This document shows positions 50,983 to 61,137 of a DNA stretch of 64,000 bases, one piece after another. The position numbers were made by a program, and so were the translations under genes. Numbering within the stretch: position 1 is the stretch's first letter; each line of letters starts with the position of its first letter. The notes below the pieces were generated by a model. That model was not told the origin of the DNA. It made no database searches and saw only the letters and a program-made list of their open reading frames with translations. Source of the stretch: Alphaproteobacteria bacterium (GTDB taxonomy: Bacteria > Pseudomonadota > Alphaproteobacteria > Rickettsiales > SXRF01); NCBI GenBank assembly GCA_020049775.1, contig JAGVLO010000008.1:188508-252507 (forward strand), given 5' to 3'.

Positions 50983-51363
50983 TTACTTAACCTCAACGGT
51001 TGCACCGGCTTCGGTAAGAGCCTTTTTGATTTTTTCGGCTTCGTCCTTGTTGACGCCTTCCTTAACAGGCTTCGGCGCAGCTTCAACGAGGTCCTTGGCT
51101 TCTTTCAGGCCAAGGCTGGTGATTTCGCGAACCACTTTGATGATGCCGATTTTCTTGTCAGCCGGAGCAGAAGCCAGGATGACGTTGAATTCGGTTTGTG
51201 CTTCAGCGGCAGGACCAGCAGCCGGACCAGCAGCAGCGGCAACCGCAACCGGAGCAGCGGCAGAAACGCCCCACTTTTCTTCGAGCATCTTGGAGAGCTC
51301 AGAAGCTTCCAGAACGCTCAGTGCCGACAGATCATCGACGATTTTAGCAAGATTAGTAGACAT
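50983..51363 (-). CDS. rplL: 50S ribosomal protein L7/L12
   Basis: 126-residue acidic stalk protein that recruits translation factors. N-terminal dimerisation helix pair, Ala/Pro-rich hinge (about 38-56), and the C-terminal domain with [27 protein letters not shown] 51363 (MSTNLAKI) with GGGAG upstream is chosen over a frame seven codons longer. Confidence 0.97.
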   Translation of the reverse strand: MSTNLAKIVDDLSALSVLEASELSKMLEEKWGVSAAAPVAVAAAAGPAAGPAAEAQTEFNVILASAPADKKIGIIKVVREITSLGLKEAKDLVEAAPKPVKEGVNKDEAEKIKKALTEAGATVEVK

Positions 51364-51427
51364 GTTAAAACTCCCAACTATCAATAAATAAACAATTAAA
51401 CATTACTATCCGATCAGTCTTTCTCAC

Positions 51428-51937
51428 CTACCCCTTATTGGCATGAGCGGCGATAACACGGGCGATCTGACCTCCCGGAGCCTGCAGCACACCGGCAATC
51501 CGGGTGGCAGGAGTCTTGAGCATGCCAACAATCTTGGCACGCAGTTCGTCAAGTGACGGCAGCTTGGACAGGGCTTCAATGTCTTTGACACTGAGCTTTT
51601 TGTCACCGTAAGCACCACCGATAATGACAAGTTTTTCATTGGTTTTAGCAAAATCCACGATACCCTTGGAAACCGCAACCGGATCAATCGAGGTAGCAAT
51701 AGCCGCCGGACCCTTGAGCAGGTCAGCGATTTGCTCAAACTTGGTATCCTTGGCTGCCAGCTTGGTCAGGCGGTTCTTGGACACTTTAAATTCAGCGCCG
51801 GCTTCACGCATCTTGAGGCGAAGCTGGTTCATTTCCGCAACGGTCAAACCCTTGTTATGAACAACCAGCGCAATGTCTGCCTGTTTGAACTTGGTGTTGA
51901 CGGTTTCGATTAATGCTTTTTTCTCTGCACGATTCAT
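51428..51937 (-). CDS. rplJ: 50S ribosomal protein L10
   Basis: 169-residue stalk base protein that anchors L7/L12 dimers on 23S rRNA and, in complex with them, usually represses its own mRNA. Recognised by MNRAEKKALIETVNTKFKQA at the start and the GPAAIAT and IGGAYGDKKLSVKDIEAL regions. AAGGAG precedes the ATG. The 64-base gap to rplL shows nothing further. Confidence 0.97.
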   Translation of the reverse strand: MNRAEKKALIETVNTKFKQADIALVVHNKGLTVAEMNQLRLKMREAGAEFKVSKNRLTKLAAKDTKFEQIADLLKGPAAIATSIDPVAVSKGIVDFAKTNEKLVIIGGAYGDKKLSVKDIEALSKLPSLDELRAKIVGMLKTPATRIAGVLQAPGGQIARVIAAHANKG

Positions 51938-51949
51938 AGGTTGTTCTCC

Positions 51950-52648
51950 TTACGCTGCCTGCAGGTCTGTGAGATCGATTTTCAAGCCCAGACCATGAGT
52001 CGAGGAGATACCAACCTTCTTAATATAGTTACCTTTGCTGCCAGACGGCTTTGCCTTCTGGACCGCATCGATAAACGCCCTGATGTTCTGGGTCAGCTGT
52101 TCTTCGGTGAAGCTGGCCTTGCCGATACCGGCATGCACAATTGCAGCCTTGTCAACGCGGAACTCTACCTGACCGGACTTGGCAGCCTTTACGGCTTCCA
52201 CCACGTTCGGGGTAACAGTACCGAGTTTCGGATTTGGCATCAGGCCTTTTGGACCAAGTACCTTACCGAGTTTACCTACGGTCGCCATCATGTCAGGAGT
52301 GGCGATACAGCGGTCGAAATCAGTCAGGCCGCCATTGATTTTTTCAGCCAGGTCTTCAGCTCCAACATAGTCAGCGCCTGCCTTGAGGGCTTCAGCAGCC
52401 TTTTCGCCACGGGCGAACACGGCAACCTTGATGGTCTTGCCGGTACCGTTGGGCATGGACACCATGCCGCGCACCGTCTGGTCGGTCTGCTTGGCATCAA
52501 TGCCAAGGTTCATTACAATATCAATCGTTTCGTTGGACTTGGTATTAGCCGCCGATTTCACGATTTTTACCGCTTCGCTCAAGGTGTAACGCTTGGATAC
52601 ATCCACTTTAGCGAGCAGGGCCTTCCTTCTCTTGTTTACGCGAGCCAT
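51950..52648 (-). CDS. rplA: 50S ribosomal protein L1
   Basis: 232 residues, normal length; lines the mobile L1 stalk at the E site and usually represses the L11 operon by binding the rplK leader. Family motifs: the basic N-terminus, [19 protein letters not shown] and [10 protein letters not shown]. Four bases separate it from rplK. Confidence 0.97.
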   Translation of the reverse strand: MARVNKRRKALLAKVDVSKRYTLSEAVKIVKSAANTKSNETIDIVMNLGIDAKQTDQTVRGMVSMPNGTGKTIKVAVFARGEKAAEALKAGADYVGAEDLAEKINGGLTDFDRCIATPDMMATVGKLGKVLGPKGLMPNPKLGTVTPNVVEAVKAAKSGQVEFRVDKAAIVHAGIGKASFTEEQLTQNIRAFIDAVQKAKPSGSKGNYIKKVGISSTHGLGLKIDLTDLQAA

Positions 52649-52652
52649 GTGC

Positions 52653-53087
52653 TTATGCCTCCACTACTTCAAGACCCATCGACTGGGCAGAGCCGCGGAT
52701 CATGCGTGCTGCTGCATCGACATCGTTTGCGTTCAGGTCTTTCATTTTTTCTTGCGCGATTTCGCGAATCTGCTTCATCGTAATCTTGCCTGCGGTCGCG
52801 CCTTTGCCCGGGGTCTGCGAGCCGCTCTGGATCTTAGCAGCCTTTTTCAGGTAGTAAGATACCGGCGACAGGCGCGTAATGAAGGTAAAGGTACGGTCCT
52901 GATATGCGGTGATAACCACAGGAATCGGAGCGCCCGGCTCCATTTTCTGAGTGGCGGCATTAAATGCCTTACAGAATTCCATGATGTTCAAACCACGCTG
53001 GCCAAGCGCAGGGCCTACTGGTGGCGAGGGATTCGCCTTGCCGGCAGGAATTTCAAGCTTTATATAGCCAACAACTTTCTTTGCCAT
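52653..53087 (-). CDS. rplK: 50S ribosomal protein L11
   Basis: 144-residue component of the GTPase-associated centre. Typical sequence [33 protein letters not shown] and the C-terminal rRNA-binding domain with [16 protein letters not shown]. Preceded by a 207-base gap with a promoter-like sequence, so rplK-rplA may be transcribed partly on their own. Confidence 0.97.
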   Translation of the reverse strand: MAKKVVGYIKLEIPAGKANPSPPVGPALGQRGLNIMEFCKAFNAATQKMEPGAPIPVVITAYQDRTFTFITRLSPVSYYLKKAAKIQSGSQTPGKGATAGKITMKQIREIAQEKMKDLNANDVDAAARMIRGSAQSMGLEVVEA

Positions 53088-53186
53088 ATTTATACTTCCG
53101 GTTTGGTGTTAACGCCCGCAGAATGCCTCGTCGGCAACGCTGGCTCCCAAAAATAACGTGAAGCTCTCTTTCACTAGGGAGGCGGA

Positions 53187-53215
53187 TTTATAGACGAAGA
53201 ACTCTACCAGCGCAA
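53187..53215 (-). promoter_or_regulatory. Putative promoter upstream of rplK
   Basis: On the minus strand TTGCGC (53210-53215) and TATAAA (53187-53192) are 17 bases apart. A leader of about 95 bases with small hairpins separates it from rplK and could include the L1 autoregulatory site. A 9-bp inverted repeat TAGTAGGTA/TACCTACTA lies nearer the nusG end. Confidence 0.5.
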
Positions 53216-53294
53216 ATAAAAAAATGATTTTTTTTCAGATAAATGCTTAGGAATCAAACCATCTACCTGTAGTAGGTAGTGTTTTTTATACCTA

Positions 53295-53831
53295 CTATAC
53301 CTTCTCTACTTGCGAATATTCGAGGTCCACAGGTGTTGCGCGGCCGAAAATGGACACGGAGACCTTCACGCGCGACTTTTCATCATCCACCTGTTCAACC
53401 AGCCCAACAAAGGACTCGAACGGGCCGTCGATGATTTTGACGTTTTCGCCTGTTTCGAAGCTGATGGTCTGCTTTGAGGGAGAAACGCCATCACGCACTT
53501 GTGCGAATATTACTTCCGCTTCCTTGTCAGTAATCGGTACCGGACGGCCCTTGCCACCGCCACCGAGGAAGCCGGTTACTTTTGCGGTGTTTTTCACCAT
53601 ATGCCATGTCTCATCGGTGAGTTCCATTTTCACCATGACATAGCCAGGGAAGAATTTGCGCTCGGCGGCTACTTTTTTACCACGGCGAACCTCGATGACT
53701 TCCTCAACAGGAACCACCACCTCTTCAATCAGGTGTGCAATGTTTTTCTGCACCGCCTGTTCACGAATGGCCTGTGCCACTTTCTTTTCAAAGCCTGAAT
53801 ATGCGTGAACGATATACCAACGAAATGCCAT
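53295..53831 (-). CDS. nusG: Transcription termination/antitermination factor NusG
   Basis: 178 residues: the N-terminal NGN domain (WYIVHAYSGFEKKVAQAIRE, FFPGYVMVKMEL) that binds RNA polymerase, and a C-terminal KOW domain (GENVKIIDGPFESFVGLVEQV) that contacts Rho or S10. Twelve bases after secE. Confidence 0.97.
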   Translation of the reverse strand: MAFRWYIVHAYSGFEKKVAQAIREQAVQKNIAHLIEEVVVPVEEVIEVRRGKKVAAERKFFPGYVMVKMELTDETWHMVKNTAKVTGFLGGGGKGRPVPITDKEAEVIFAQVRDGVSPSKQTISFETGENVKIIDGPFESFVGLVEQVDDEKSRVKVSVSIFGRATPVDLEYSQVEKV

Positions 53832-53843
53832 TGTACTAACTCC

Positions 53844-54038
53844 TTATGCGATTCCCAGAATGATGGAGATCAGTGTGCCTATAATCCAATCCGTAAACAC
53901 GAAAAACGTTGCCGCCACCGCCACCAGAAGCAGCACCATGCCGGTCGATATCATGGTTTCCTTGCGCGTCGGCCAGGTTACCTTTTCCATTTCTTGCCGC
54001 ACTTCGCGGACAAATTTGGCGGGGTTCACTTTAGACAT
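53844..54038 (-). CDS. secE: Preprotein translocase subunit SecE
   Basis: 64-residue single-span subunit of SecYEG: FVREVRQEMEKVTWPTRKE amphipathic helix followed by one membrane segment (about 31-60). The short one-helix form is usual outside enterobacteria. First gene of the cluster running to rpoC. Confidence 0.95.
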   Translation of the reverse strand: MSKVNPAKFVREVRQEMEKVTWPTRKETMISTGMVLLLVAVAATFFVFTDWIIGTLISIILGIA

Positions 54039-54088
54039 TGGTGGCGTCGATTCTTTCTATGGTGATTCAAATACGGGGGAAGAGCTGG

Positions 54089-54116
54089 GTTATATAGTAA
54101 GAAAAAATGTTTTCAA
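54089..54116 (-). promoter_or_regulatory. Putative promoter for the secE-nusG operon
   Basis: Minus-strand TTGAAA (54111-54116) and TATAAC (54089-54094) have a 16-base T-rich spacer. It lies about 50 bases upstream of secE in the gap divergent from the ABC-F gene. Confidence 0.55.
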
Positions 54117-54222
54117 GGGATTTTTGCGCCAAGCGCAGGGAAGCCAATTGACGCAAGGCCGGCAAAGCATTAGCGTGCGCGGCTTCTCTAAAACGATATA
54201 AGCGTTATACACACCGGAATTT

Positions 54223-56085
54223 ATGCTTTTCATTCAAGACCTCACCTACCGAATCGCCGGACGGACCTTGCTGGACAAGGCCACTTTGACTATTCCTGCC
54301 GGTCATCGTGTCGGACTGGTCGGCCCCAACGGAACGGGCAAGTCCACGCTTTTTAAGCTGATTTCCGGCGAACTGTTGGCGGACGGCGGGGAAATTTCGC
54401 TCATCAAGGGCGCAAGCATGGGCATGGTGCGGCAGGATTTACCCGATGACGACACCACGCTGATTGACATCGTCCTTGCCGCCGACACCGAACGCGCCGC
54501 CCTGTTTGAGGAAGCGGAAACCGCCAGCGACCCCGACCGTATCGGCTATATTTATACAAGACTCGACGAGATCCGCGCCTATGACGCACCGGCGCGCGCC
54601 GCCACCATCCTTGCCGGCCTCGGGTTTGATGACCGCGCACAGAACAGCCCCATTTCGTCTTTCTCCGGCGGCTGGCGCGCCCGTGTAGCGCTTGCGGCGG
54701 CACTCTTCCGCGAACCCAACCTGCTGCTGCTCGACGAACCGACCAACCACCTTGATTTCGAAGCGATGGTATGGCTGGAAAACTTCCTGATAAATTACCA
54801 GCACACGCTGGTCATCATCAGCCACGACCGCGACATACTCAACAAGACTGTTGACCATATCGTGCATCTGGAAAACCAAAAACTGAACCTCTATACAGGT
54901 AATTACGATAATTTCGAACGCAAGCGCGCCGAGCGCATGATGGGGCAAGCGGCGCTGCGTGAAAAACAGCTGGCGCAAAAAGCGCACATGATGAAATTCG
55001 TTGATCGCTTCCGTGCCAGCGCTGCTAAAGCTGCGCAGGCACAAAGCCGCTTGAAAATGATTGAAAAGATGGACATTGTCGACGCAGTCATGGCCGACCG
55101 CGTGACGTCTTTTACCTTCCCCGAGCCGGACGAAGAAAAATCGCCGATGATTGTGCTGGAAAATATCAATGCCGGTTACAGCAAGGAAAAGCCGGTACTC
55201 AAAAACCTTGAATTGCGCATCGACGCCGACGACCGTATCGCGTTGCTGGGCGCCAACGGTAACGGCAAATCGACATTGATGAAGCTGATTTCCGGCCGCC
55301 TGCCCCCGTTATCCGGCGAGATGCATAAATCCGGCAAGCTGCGCGTGGGTTATTTCGCCCAGTTCCAGACCGACGAACTCGACATCAGCCAGACCCCCTA
55401 CGAGGTGATGAAGCGCGCCATGAAAGCCACCGCCGAAGCGCGCGTGCGCGCGGCACTGGCCAAGTTCGGGTTCGATAAATACCGCGCCGATACCAAGGTG
55501 GGCGACCTGTCTGGCGGTGAAAAAGCGCGGCTGCTATTTTGCATCATGAGCTTTGACGCGCCGCATATCATGCTGCTCGACGAACCAACCAACCATCTCG
55601 ACATCGACGCCCGCGAAGCGCTGACGCAGGCGCTAAACAACTATACCGGCGCGGTGATTATCGTCAGCCACGACCCGCACCTTGTGGAGTGCGTGGCTGA
55701 CCGCCTGTGGCTGGTGGCCGATGGCAGCTGCAAGCCCTATGACGGCGATCTCGATGCCTACCGCCAGCTGGTCGTGCGTCAGCGCAAGCGCGAGCGCGAA
55801 GCCGCCAAGCAGGAATCCAAACGTAATAAAGGAGGCAACCAGAAATCCGACGCCAAAAATAAAGACCAGCCCAAATTGTCAAAGGCCGAAAAAGAAGCGG
55901 CCAAGCTAGAACAGAAAATCGCTGACCTCACACTGCGCAAGGACGCTATGGAAAATGAAATCGCCAACGCCTGCGCAAATAATGCGGCCAAACAGCTCAA
56001 GGATCTGAACGTTACCTACGCCGAATTACAGAAACAGCTTCAGGCCGCCGAGGGCGAATTAGAGAGCGTTATTGCGGGGCTGTAG
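54223..56085 (+). CDS. ABC-F family ATPase (Uup/YheS-like)
   Basis: Soluble twin-ATPase protein without membrane domain, 620 residues. Two Walker A motifs, GPNGTGKS (about 34-41) and GANGNGKS (about 346-353), two signatures (SFSGGWRARV and LSGGEKARL), two Walker B motifs (LLLDEPTNHLD, twice), and a linker between. The Lys-rich C-terminal coiled coil (about 530-620) is typical of Uup/YheS. ABC-F proteins act on the ribosome (translation rescue) or on DNA repair intermediates (Uup). Convergent with the next gene, two bases apart. Confidence 0.93.
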   Translation: MLFIQDLTYRIAGRTLLDKATLTIPAGHRVGLVGPNGTGKSTLFKLISGELLADGGEISLIKGASMGMVRQDLPDDDTTLIDIVLAADTERAALFEEAETASDPDRIGYIYTRLDEIRAYDAPARAATILAGLGFDDRAQNSPISSFSGGWRARVALAAALFREPNLLLLDEPTNHLDFEAMVWLENFLINYQHTLVIISHDRDILNKTVDHIVHLENQKLNLYTGNYDNFERKRAERMMGQAALREKQLAQKAHMMKFVDRFRASAAKAAQAQSRLKMIEKMDIVDAVMADRVTSFTFPEPDEEKSPMIVLENINAGYSKEKPVLKNLELRIDADDRIALLGANGNGKSTLMKLISGRLPPLSGEMHKSGKLRVGYFAQFQTDELDISQTPYEVMKRAMKATAEARVRAALAKFGFDKYRADTKVGDLSGGEKARLLFCIMSFDAPHIMLLDEPTNHLDIDAREALTQALNNYTGAVIIVSHDPHLVECVADRLWLVADGSCKPYDGDLDAYRQLVVRQRKREREAAKQESKRNKGGNQKSDAKNKDQPKLSKAEKEAAKLEQKIADLTLRKDAMENEIANACANNAAKQLKDLNVTYAELQKQLQAAEGELESVIAGL

Positions 56086-56087
56086 AG

Positions 56088-58448
56088 CTATTGGCTGACT
56101 TTGCATCGTCCACCGCGGGAAATAATCAGCACCGCAATGAGATAGGCGGCCACAGCCGCCCAGATAATGCTGGAATAGCCCCACACCATCGCCACAGGCA
56201 GGGCAATGGCCGATGAGAACACGCCGAAGCTGCCGTTAATCGCCCAGAACCACGGCTTTCCGGCATCACCGAACCTTGCCACCCCCGCCGGAAAGAAAAA
56301 CCCGCCGACAAAGGCACAGGGGAACAGGATTATAAAGGCCACCGCTATTTTAAGCACAAAGCCGTAATGCAGCGTGCCGCTGAACAATGGCTGCATCACC
56401 AGTGCCATCACCACCAGCAGGCACGGCATCAGCCATGCCGCGCGCAGATAGGCACTGGTGCTGGTACGTGTGCTGGCATACGCCCCCGCCGCCAACCCTA
56501 GCAGCAGGCATCCCAGCACCACCGAGGCCGAATAGGCAGGATTACCCATATAGAGAATGAATTTCTGGATCATGAATATTTCCATCGCCATGAAGCCAAA
56601 ACCGATCACCGCGAAATAGATGCTGGAGCTGAGCAAATCGCGGTAGGGCAGCAACCGCAGTTTATAATTATCAATAAACGGCACGAAATAAAGAACGATC
56701 GTCAGCAAAATAACAATAATCACCGCATTCTGCATCACCTGCACAGCGGCGTTGTTCTTAACATCCGTCAGTATAACGCTGAGTTTGAGCGGAAATGGCT
56801 TGAGTACATTGAAAAAGAACGGACGGTCGTCAGTAGGCGGTGATATGTCGATGCCCTTGGCATCCAGCTCGGCAAGCACCGCCGTGTGTTCCGGCGAAAG
56901 CAACCTTGCATAGTCATGCTCCGGTTTGCTGCCGGGCTGCACAGGGTAGGAAATGGTAAAACCGTGTTTGGCGGCAACAGCGCGCATGGTGGCAATATCG
57001 GCATCGCTGAAGGGCGATTTTGAGGCAATGACGTTACCCACCATTTTACTGCTGATGAGGGCTATATGTTTTTCAGGGCTTTTCACGCCCATGTCGGCCA
57101 GTGCTTCATAAATCAGGAGGACAAGACGCTGCACCTCATAGGCCGAGACCGATGACGCCGCGACATTAAGCCAGCGGCTGGTCGTTACCACGCCATTTTC
57201 GTTCAGGCGCGAGAAATAGGTTTTATAGGCTTCCTTGGTGTAGAGGTTGTTTTCCGCCAGCGCAAATGCGCCCGCCATGGAAGCGGCCCAGCTATCGATC
57301 AGCGAAATCTGTATCAGGTCGTAGGATTGCCCGCTGGTGGCAAGGTAGCTGCGCCCCTCGGCAATCGCCACATCCACCTGCTTATGGTGATAAATATCAC
57401 CGGAAAACGCCCTGAATTCATTGGAGACGGCATCCACCATCGTTTTGTTCAACTCAATGACCTTGACCTTTTCAACACCGGCCTTCAGCGCCGTCAATAT
57501 GTCGCGGCCACCGCCACCGCCGATAATGGCAACATGGCGCGGCTTGCGCAGCAGGTAGGCCGAGCTGGTCACGTCATAGAGCAGGTAGTCGAGCTTATCG
57601 AGATTCTTACCGTCAAATTCGGTAATCGGTGTGCCTGCCGACGAATCCTGCTCTATCCAATATTGTTTGATTTTCTGCAGCGGGAATTTTGTGCCAGCGC
57701 CCCAGGCAAATCCGTGGTCAGGGTCCACCGGCTTGTCGGGGTCTGATGACCAGAAAATATTGTCAAACACGGTGATGCGCGTCACCGGCGTCCATTTTTC
57801 ATACACACGCCCCAGCCCGCTTTCTTCGTATTTGGAATGGGTGAGGTTGAGCGGTTCTTTTATCACAAACAGGCTGGCGATGCCCAGCAGCCCCAGCGCA
57901 GCAAGCAATCTCAGCTTTCCGGTATTGGCTATCAGCACACACAAAATCAGCGCACCCAGCAAAGCAATGATATGCGGCACCGGAATCAGCATGATGGCAG
58001 GTACAGTCAGCACCGCGCCCGTAAATGCGCCAAACAGGTCGCAGGCATACATTTTGCCGAAATTCTTTCCCTCGGCCTTCATCAGGTAGATGCAGACGCA
58101 GCCGCCCAGACAAAACATCGGCACAAGGATAGACACCACCAGCATCAGCGCCCGCGAGAACTCCTCGGCAATACGCGATATAGAATGCATGATAAGCATT
58201 TCAGAGCCGACCAGCGAAACACCGCCCAGAAACAGTAAATACGGCAACAGCCGCGCAGGATTTTTCACCGTGGCCAGCCAGATGCCCGGCGCCCCCATAC
58301 CCAGCATCACCAGCGACAAGGTAAGGAACGTAAAATGATACCAGGCAACGGCGCTGAGCATTTTGGTCAGCGATAATTGATAGACAATGATGGTGAAGCA
58401 GATAAGCGCCAGCGCCAGATAGTCGTTTATATAAAGCTTTTTCCGCAT
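56088..58448 (-). CDS. Integral membrane protein with spermidine-synthase-like domain
   Basis: 786 residues in three parts: six or seven membrane segments (about 10-200), a soluble domain (about 205-540) with the spermidine-synthase-like methyltransferase fold (HVAIIGGGGGRDILTALK, VKVIELNKTMVD and YDLIQISLIDSWAAS), and a second membrane bundle (about 570-780). Such transporter-synthase fusions are widespread but poorly characterised; the aminopropyl-transfer residues cannot be verified by eye. Polyamine synthesis is only a family-based suggestion. Confidence 0.85.
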   Translation of the reverse strand: MRKKLYINDYLALALICFTIIVYQLSLTKMLSAVAWYHFTFLTLSLVMLGMGAPGIWLATVKNPARLLPYLLFLGGVSLVGSEMLIMHSISRIAEEFSRALMLVVSILVPMFCLGGCVCIYLMKAEGKNFGKMYACDLFGAFTGAVLTVPAIMLIPVPHIIALLGALILCVLIANTGKLRLLAALGLLGIASLFVIKEPLNLTHSKYEESGLGRVYEKWTPVTRITVFDNIFWSSDPDKPVDPDHGFAWGAGTKFPLQKIKQYWIEQDSSAGTPITEFDGKNLDKLDYLLYDVTSSAYLLRKPRHVAIIGGGGGRDILTALKAGVEKVKVIELNKTMVDAVSNEFRAFSGDIYHHKQVDVAIAEGRSYLATSGQSYDLIQISLIDSWAASMAGAFALAENNLYTKEAYKTYFSRLNENGVVTTSRWLNVAASSVSAYEVQRLVLLIYEALADMGVKSPEKHIALISSKMVGNVIASKSPFSDADIATMRAVAAKHGFTISYPVQPGSKPEHDYARLLSPEHTAVLAELDAKGIDISPPTDDRPFFFNVLKPFPLKLSVILTDVKNNAAVQVMQNAVIIVILLTIVLYFVPFIDNYKLRLLPYRDLLSSSIYFAVIGFGFMAMEIFMIQKFILYMGNPAYSASVVLGCLLLGLAAGAYASTRTSTSAYLRAAWLMPCLLVVMALVMQPLFSGTLHYGFVLKIAVAFIILFPCAFVGGFFFPAGVARFGDAGKPWFWAINGSFGVFSSAIALPVAMVWGYSSIIWAAVAAYLIAVLIISRGGRCKVSQ

Positions 58449-58573
58449 CTTATTTCCAACACTGGTTACACATACCCAGCGCGAGGCTACAGCAGGCTGG
58501 TTAACAGGCAGTAAATACTTGCAGATTGCAATATGCCACTTTATTTTACCCCACCGGAAACAAAAGGACCGCT

Positions 58574-58912
58574 ATGTACCCGCATAATCTTGAAAACCCA
58601 GATGAAGACCTGAAACATGTCATCGACATGGAAACAGGCATGCTGCTCTTCATCAATACGCTTATAACTAACGGAAACGATAGCCCCAAGGTCGCCGAAG
58701 CGCTAGATATTATTGATGATCATCTTAAATCCATTTTCGCCGACACCGAGTACAACCCTGATACAGAAAATGTACGATTCTTCCGGCAACTTGCAGAAAC
58801 AGCAGTTAGGTTACGAAAAAACCCACCTTCTTCCCTGAAGAAAAAACGGCCGGATGGCCGAAGCGATGATTTAGGAAACGAGGACAGGGAAACCGGAGGC
58901 TTTTCGCGTTAA
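58574..58912 (+). CDS. Hypothetical protein (112 aa)
   Basis: Unrecognised. Begins MYPHNLENPDEDLKHVIDME, acidic and helical in the first 80 residues, then a basic tail (SLKKKRPDGRSDD). AAGGA precedes ATG 58574, preferred to a frame from 58526. The stop overlaps the convergent gene's end by four bases. Confidence 0.6.
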   Translation: MYPHNLENPDEDLKHVIDMETGMLLFINTLITNGNDSPKVAEALDIIDDHLKSIFADTEYNPDTENVRFFRQLAETAVRLRKNPPSSLKKKRPDGRSDDLGNEDRETGGFSR

Positions 58913-59172
58913 GCGAAATCTTCTTTTTTGATAGAGAATTTTTCTTCCAGCATAGCCCAGACGCTAGCGTCCGGCTCATCACCGAAACCCTTTGCCAATA
59001 TCTCTGAAACCGCGTTCAGATCTTCGATATCTTCAGTGCTTTCGATGATTTTTCGAAGTGTCAGCACAGGACATTTCACCACATAATAGCAGTCGCGGTT
59101 TTTAATGTCCTTGCACCTGATGATATGAATGTCGTGCCTGCGTGATTGCTTGATTTTTGCGGCAAATGACAT
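58909..59172 (-). CDS. Hypothetical protein (87 aa)
   Basis: Unrecognised. Short basic N-terminus (MSFAAKIKQSRRHD), a probable beta-hairpin (IHIIRCKDIKNRDCYYVVKCP) and an acidic helical C-terminus. Three cysteines. It follows the 59180-60742 gene by seven bases on the same strand, so the two are probably co-transcribed. Confidence 0.6.
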   Translation of the reverse strand: MSFAAKIKQSRRHDIHIIRCKDIKNRDCYYVVKCPVLTLRKIIESTEDIEDLNAVSEILAKGFGDEPDASVWAMLEEKFSIKKEDFA

Positions 59173-59179
59173 CGGCTTC

Positions 59180-60742
59180 TCAGCGCTTGCTTACAGAGGC
59201 CGTTTTAACGCTCATTGCCTCTGCCGTGCCTTTGGCTACGCCTTCCGGCCCTGCCAACGATGCTGCCGGATGGCTTGGTATATGGTCGATGAACAATGGT
59301 TTTCCGGCTTCCGTCTCATATGCCATGGCGGCAAACTGCGATTGCACCCCACGGAATTTTTCGTATTTTTCGTTTCCGCGATCCGTTATCTGCACAAACA
59401 TTTCACCGGCATAGGTCTGCGCCGCGCCCCTGTGTTCGGAATTGCTGTAAAACCTCAGAACATCGCCCGGCGCACTGATACGCACTAACTCCGCCTGCCC
59501 TTCCTTTACAGCCACCTTATTGCTTACGCCCTCTAGGCCGGTAAGCTTCATTTTTTCCCTCGTCGAGGTGTAAATATCCGGAGTGCCTATATCGAGGTCG
59601 CGGTACAGAGCGGATACTTTTTTAATAAGATCCTCAAAGTTTTTCGCTTCGGAATGCGCCTTCTCAACGCCGCGCTGGAACTTATCGGCCTTCAGCTGGT
59701 AATCATCATTTTTAACACGGTAGTTAAAGGCAGCAATAATCACACCGTCATCGGCTTTCAGCTTCTGGTTTACCTGATCGGCCTCATTCCAGAAGCTTAC
59801 TTCTTCCTTGCCTTCAAAGAATCGGGCATCGGGCTTGATATAGATGCGCGATGATTGCGTTTTAACCTTGATACTCTCAAGGTCTTGGACATCGCCTTTT
59901 GAATAGGCGTGCGTCTTGCTATCTGTTTGCACTTCCAGTTCCGGACTGATTTTGTAATGCGGCAACTGGACATTGCCCGATTCATCCACCAGCGATTTTC
60001 CATCCAGCCATGTGTAGCATTGTTCGATGTCGCTGGGGTCGATAAAGCTGATGGAACGCCTGCCATTCTCACCTGCGGTAGATATCTGCAGCATTACGCC
60101 GTTATTGAACGTCTGGTTTTCATAAGCAACCGGCGTGTCGATATATACAGCGGTGGTAGGGACAGGCTTTTTTACATAGCGGCCTGCGGGAATCGCCTCC
60201 GGAGTTTCCATGAGGTCACGAAACCGGTCCTTGGGGCTGTAGTGTAGCTTCTGGGCAATCCCCAAGCTCTGGAAATAGATATCCGGATTAAAGCCGATAC
60301 GCTCAACCGCCAATTTTGCTTTTCCCGTTTCCGGATTAAACTCAAAACCACGCACATAATTCATGAATTTTTCAATGGCCGTACGCGTCCGGCCGCCATG
60401 TTCCTCTTCAAGGTCTTCAAGCTTGGCCTGAAGCGCCAGCGCCGCATATTTATCAATTTTGTTGATTACAATTACCTGCGTGCCATCGGTTTTAACCGCT
60501 TGCGGCTCTGATTCGCAGCGCTTGAGGTCAACCGTGCCTTCGCGGCCACCTTCCATATCAATGACAAGATGCTTTACGTTCGGGGTGCGTATCGGCCCCA
60601 GCCCGTCATCAAATTTCGGCACATGCAGCAGGAAGCGCCCCTCGGGCGCTGGTATCACCACCTGTCGCGGCAGCGGCAGGAAAAGTTTTTCGATATCCTG
60701 ACGCGTCAGCTTTACCATCGGTGTTTCTGTATTTGTACCCAT
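59180..60742 (-). CDS. Large hypothetical protein (520 aa)
   Basis: No family recognised. Without signal or membrane segment; mixed alpha/beta with many charged residues (LKRCESEPQAVKTDGTQVIVINKIDK, FLLHVPKFDDG). ATG 60742 (MGTNTETPM) is favoured over GTG 60757, though neither has a perfect ribosome site. It forms a probable two-gene unit with 58909-59172. The 60743-60927 gap before tRNA-Trp shows no clear feature. Confidence 0.7.
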   Translation of the reverse strand: MGTNTETPMVKLTRQDIEKLFLPLPRQVVIPAPEGRFLLHVPKFDDGLGPIRTPNVKHLVIDMEGGREGTVDLKRCESEPQAVKTDGTQVIVINKIDKYAALALQAKLEDLEEEHGGRTRTAIEKFMNYVRGFEFNPETGKAKLAVERIGFNPDIYFQSLGIAQKLHYSPKDRFRDLMETPEAIPAGRYVKKPVPTTAVYIDTPVAYENQTFNNGVMLQISTAGENGRRSISFIDPSDIEQCYTWLDGKSLVDESGNVQLPHYKISPELEVQTDSKTHAYSKGDVQDLESIKVKTQSSRIYIKPDARFFEGKEEVSFWNEADQVNQKLKADDGVIIAAFNYRVKNDDYQLKADKFQRGVEKAHSEAKNFEDLIKKVSALYRDLDIGTPDIYTSTREKMKLTGLEGVSNKVAVKEGQAELVRISAPGDVLRFYSNSEHRGAAQTYAGEMFVQITDRGNEKYEKFRGVQSQFAAMAYETEAGKPLFIDHIPSHPAASLAGPEGVAKGTAEAMSVKTASVSKR

Positions 60743-60927
60743 ACATGTTCCATTCACCTAGTGTGTAACGGCCAGCCACCGCCAAACAGCGGCTATGGTG
60801 TATCTTAAAGAAAAATAGTTAATCTATGTTAAATATTCTGGGGCGGCGAACAGGGCGTGATGAGGAAAATATATTTATATATCAATATATAGAGTCATTA
60901 TTATCCGTGAATAACCCTTGATAATAA

Positions 60928-61003
<76 letters not shown>

Positions 61004-61137
61004 ACATTTGCCTCTTACGGGCGGCCATTCTTAACAGAGAAAATGGCTTTGTCCAGTTCACAGCGCAGAATATGGGCGTCAGCATTCCCAACGCTGCCGT
61101 TACCCGTTAACATTCTATTATTCCTTGGCAATATGGC

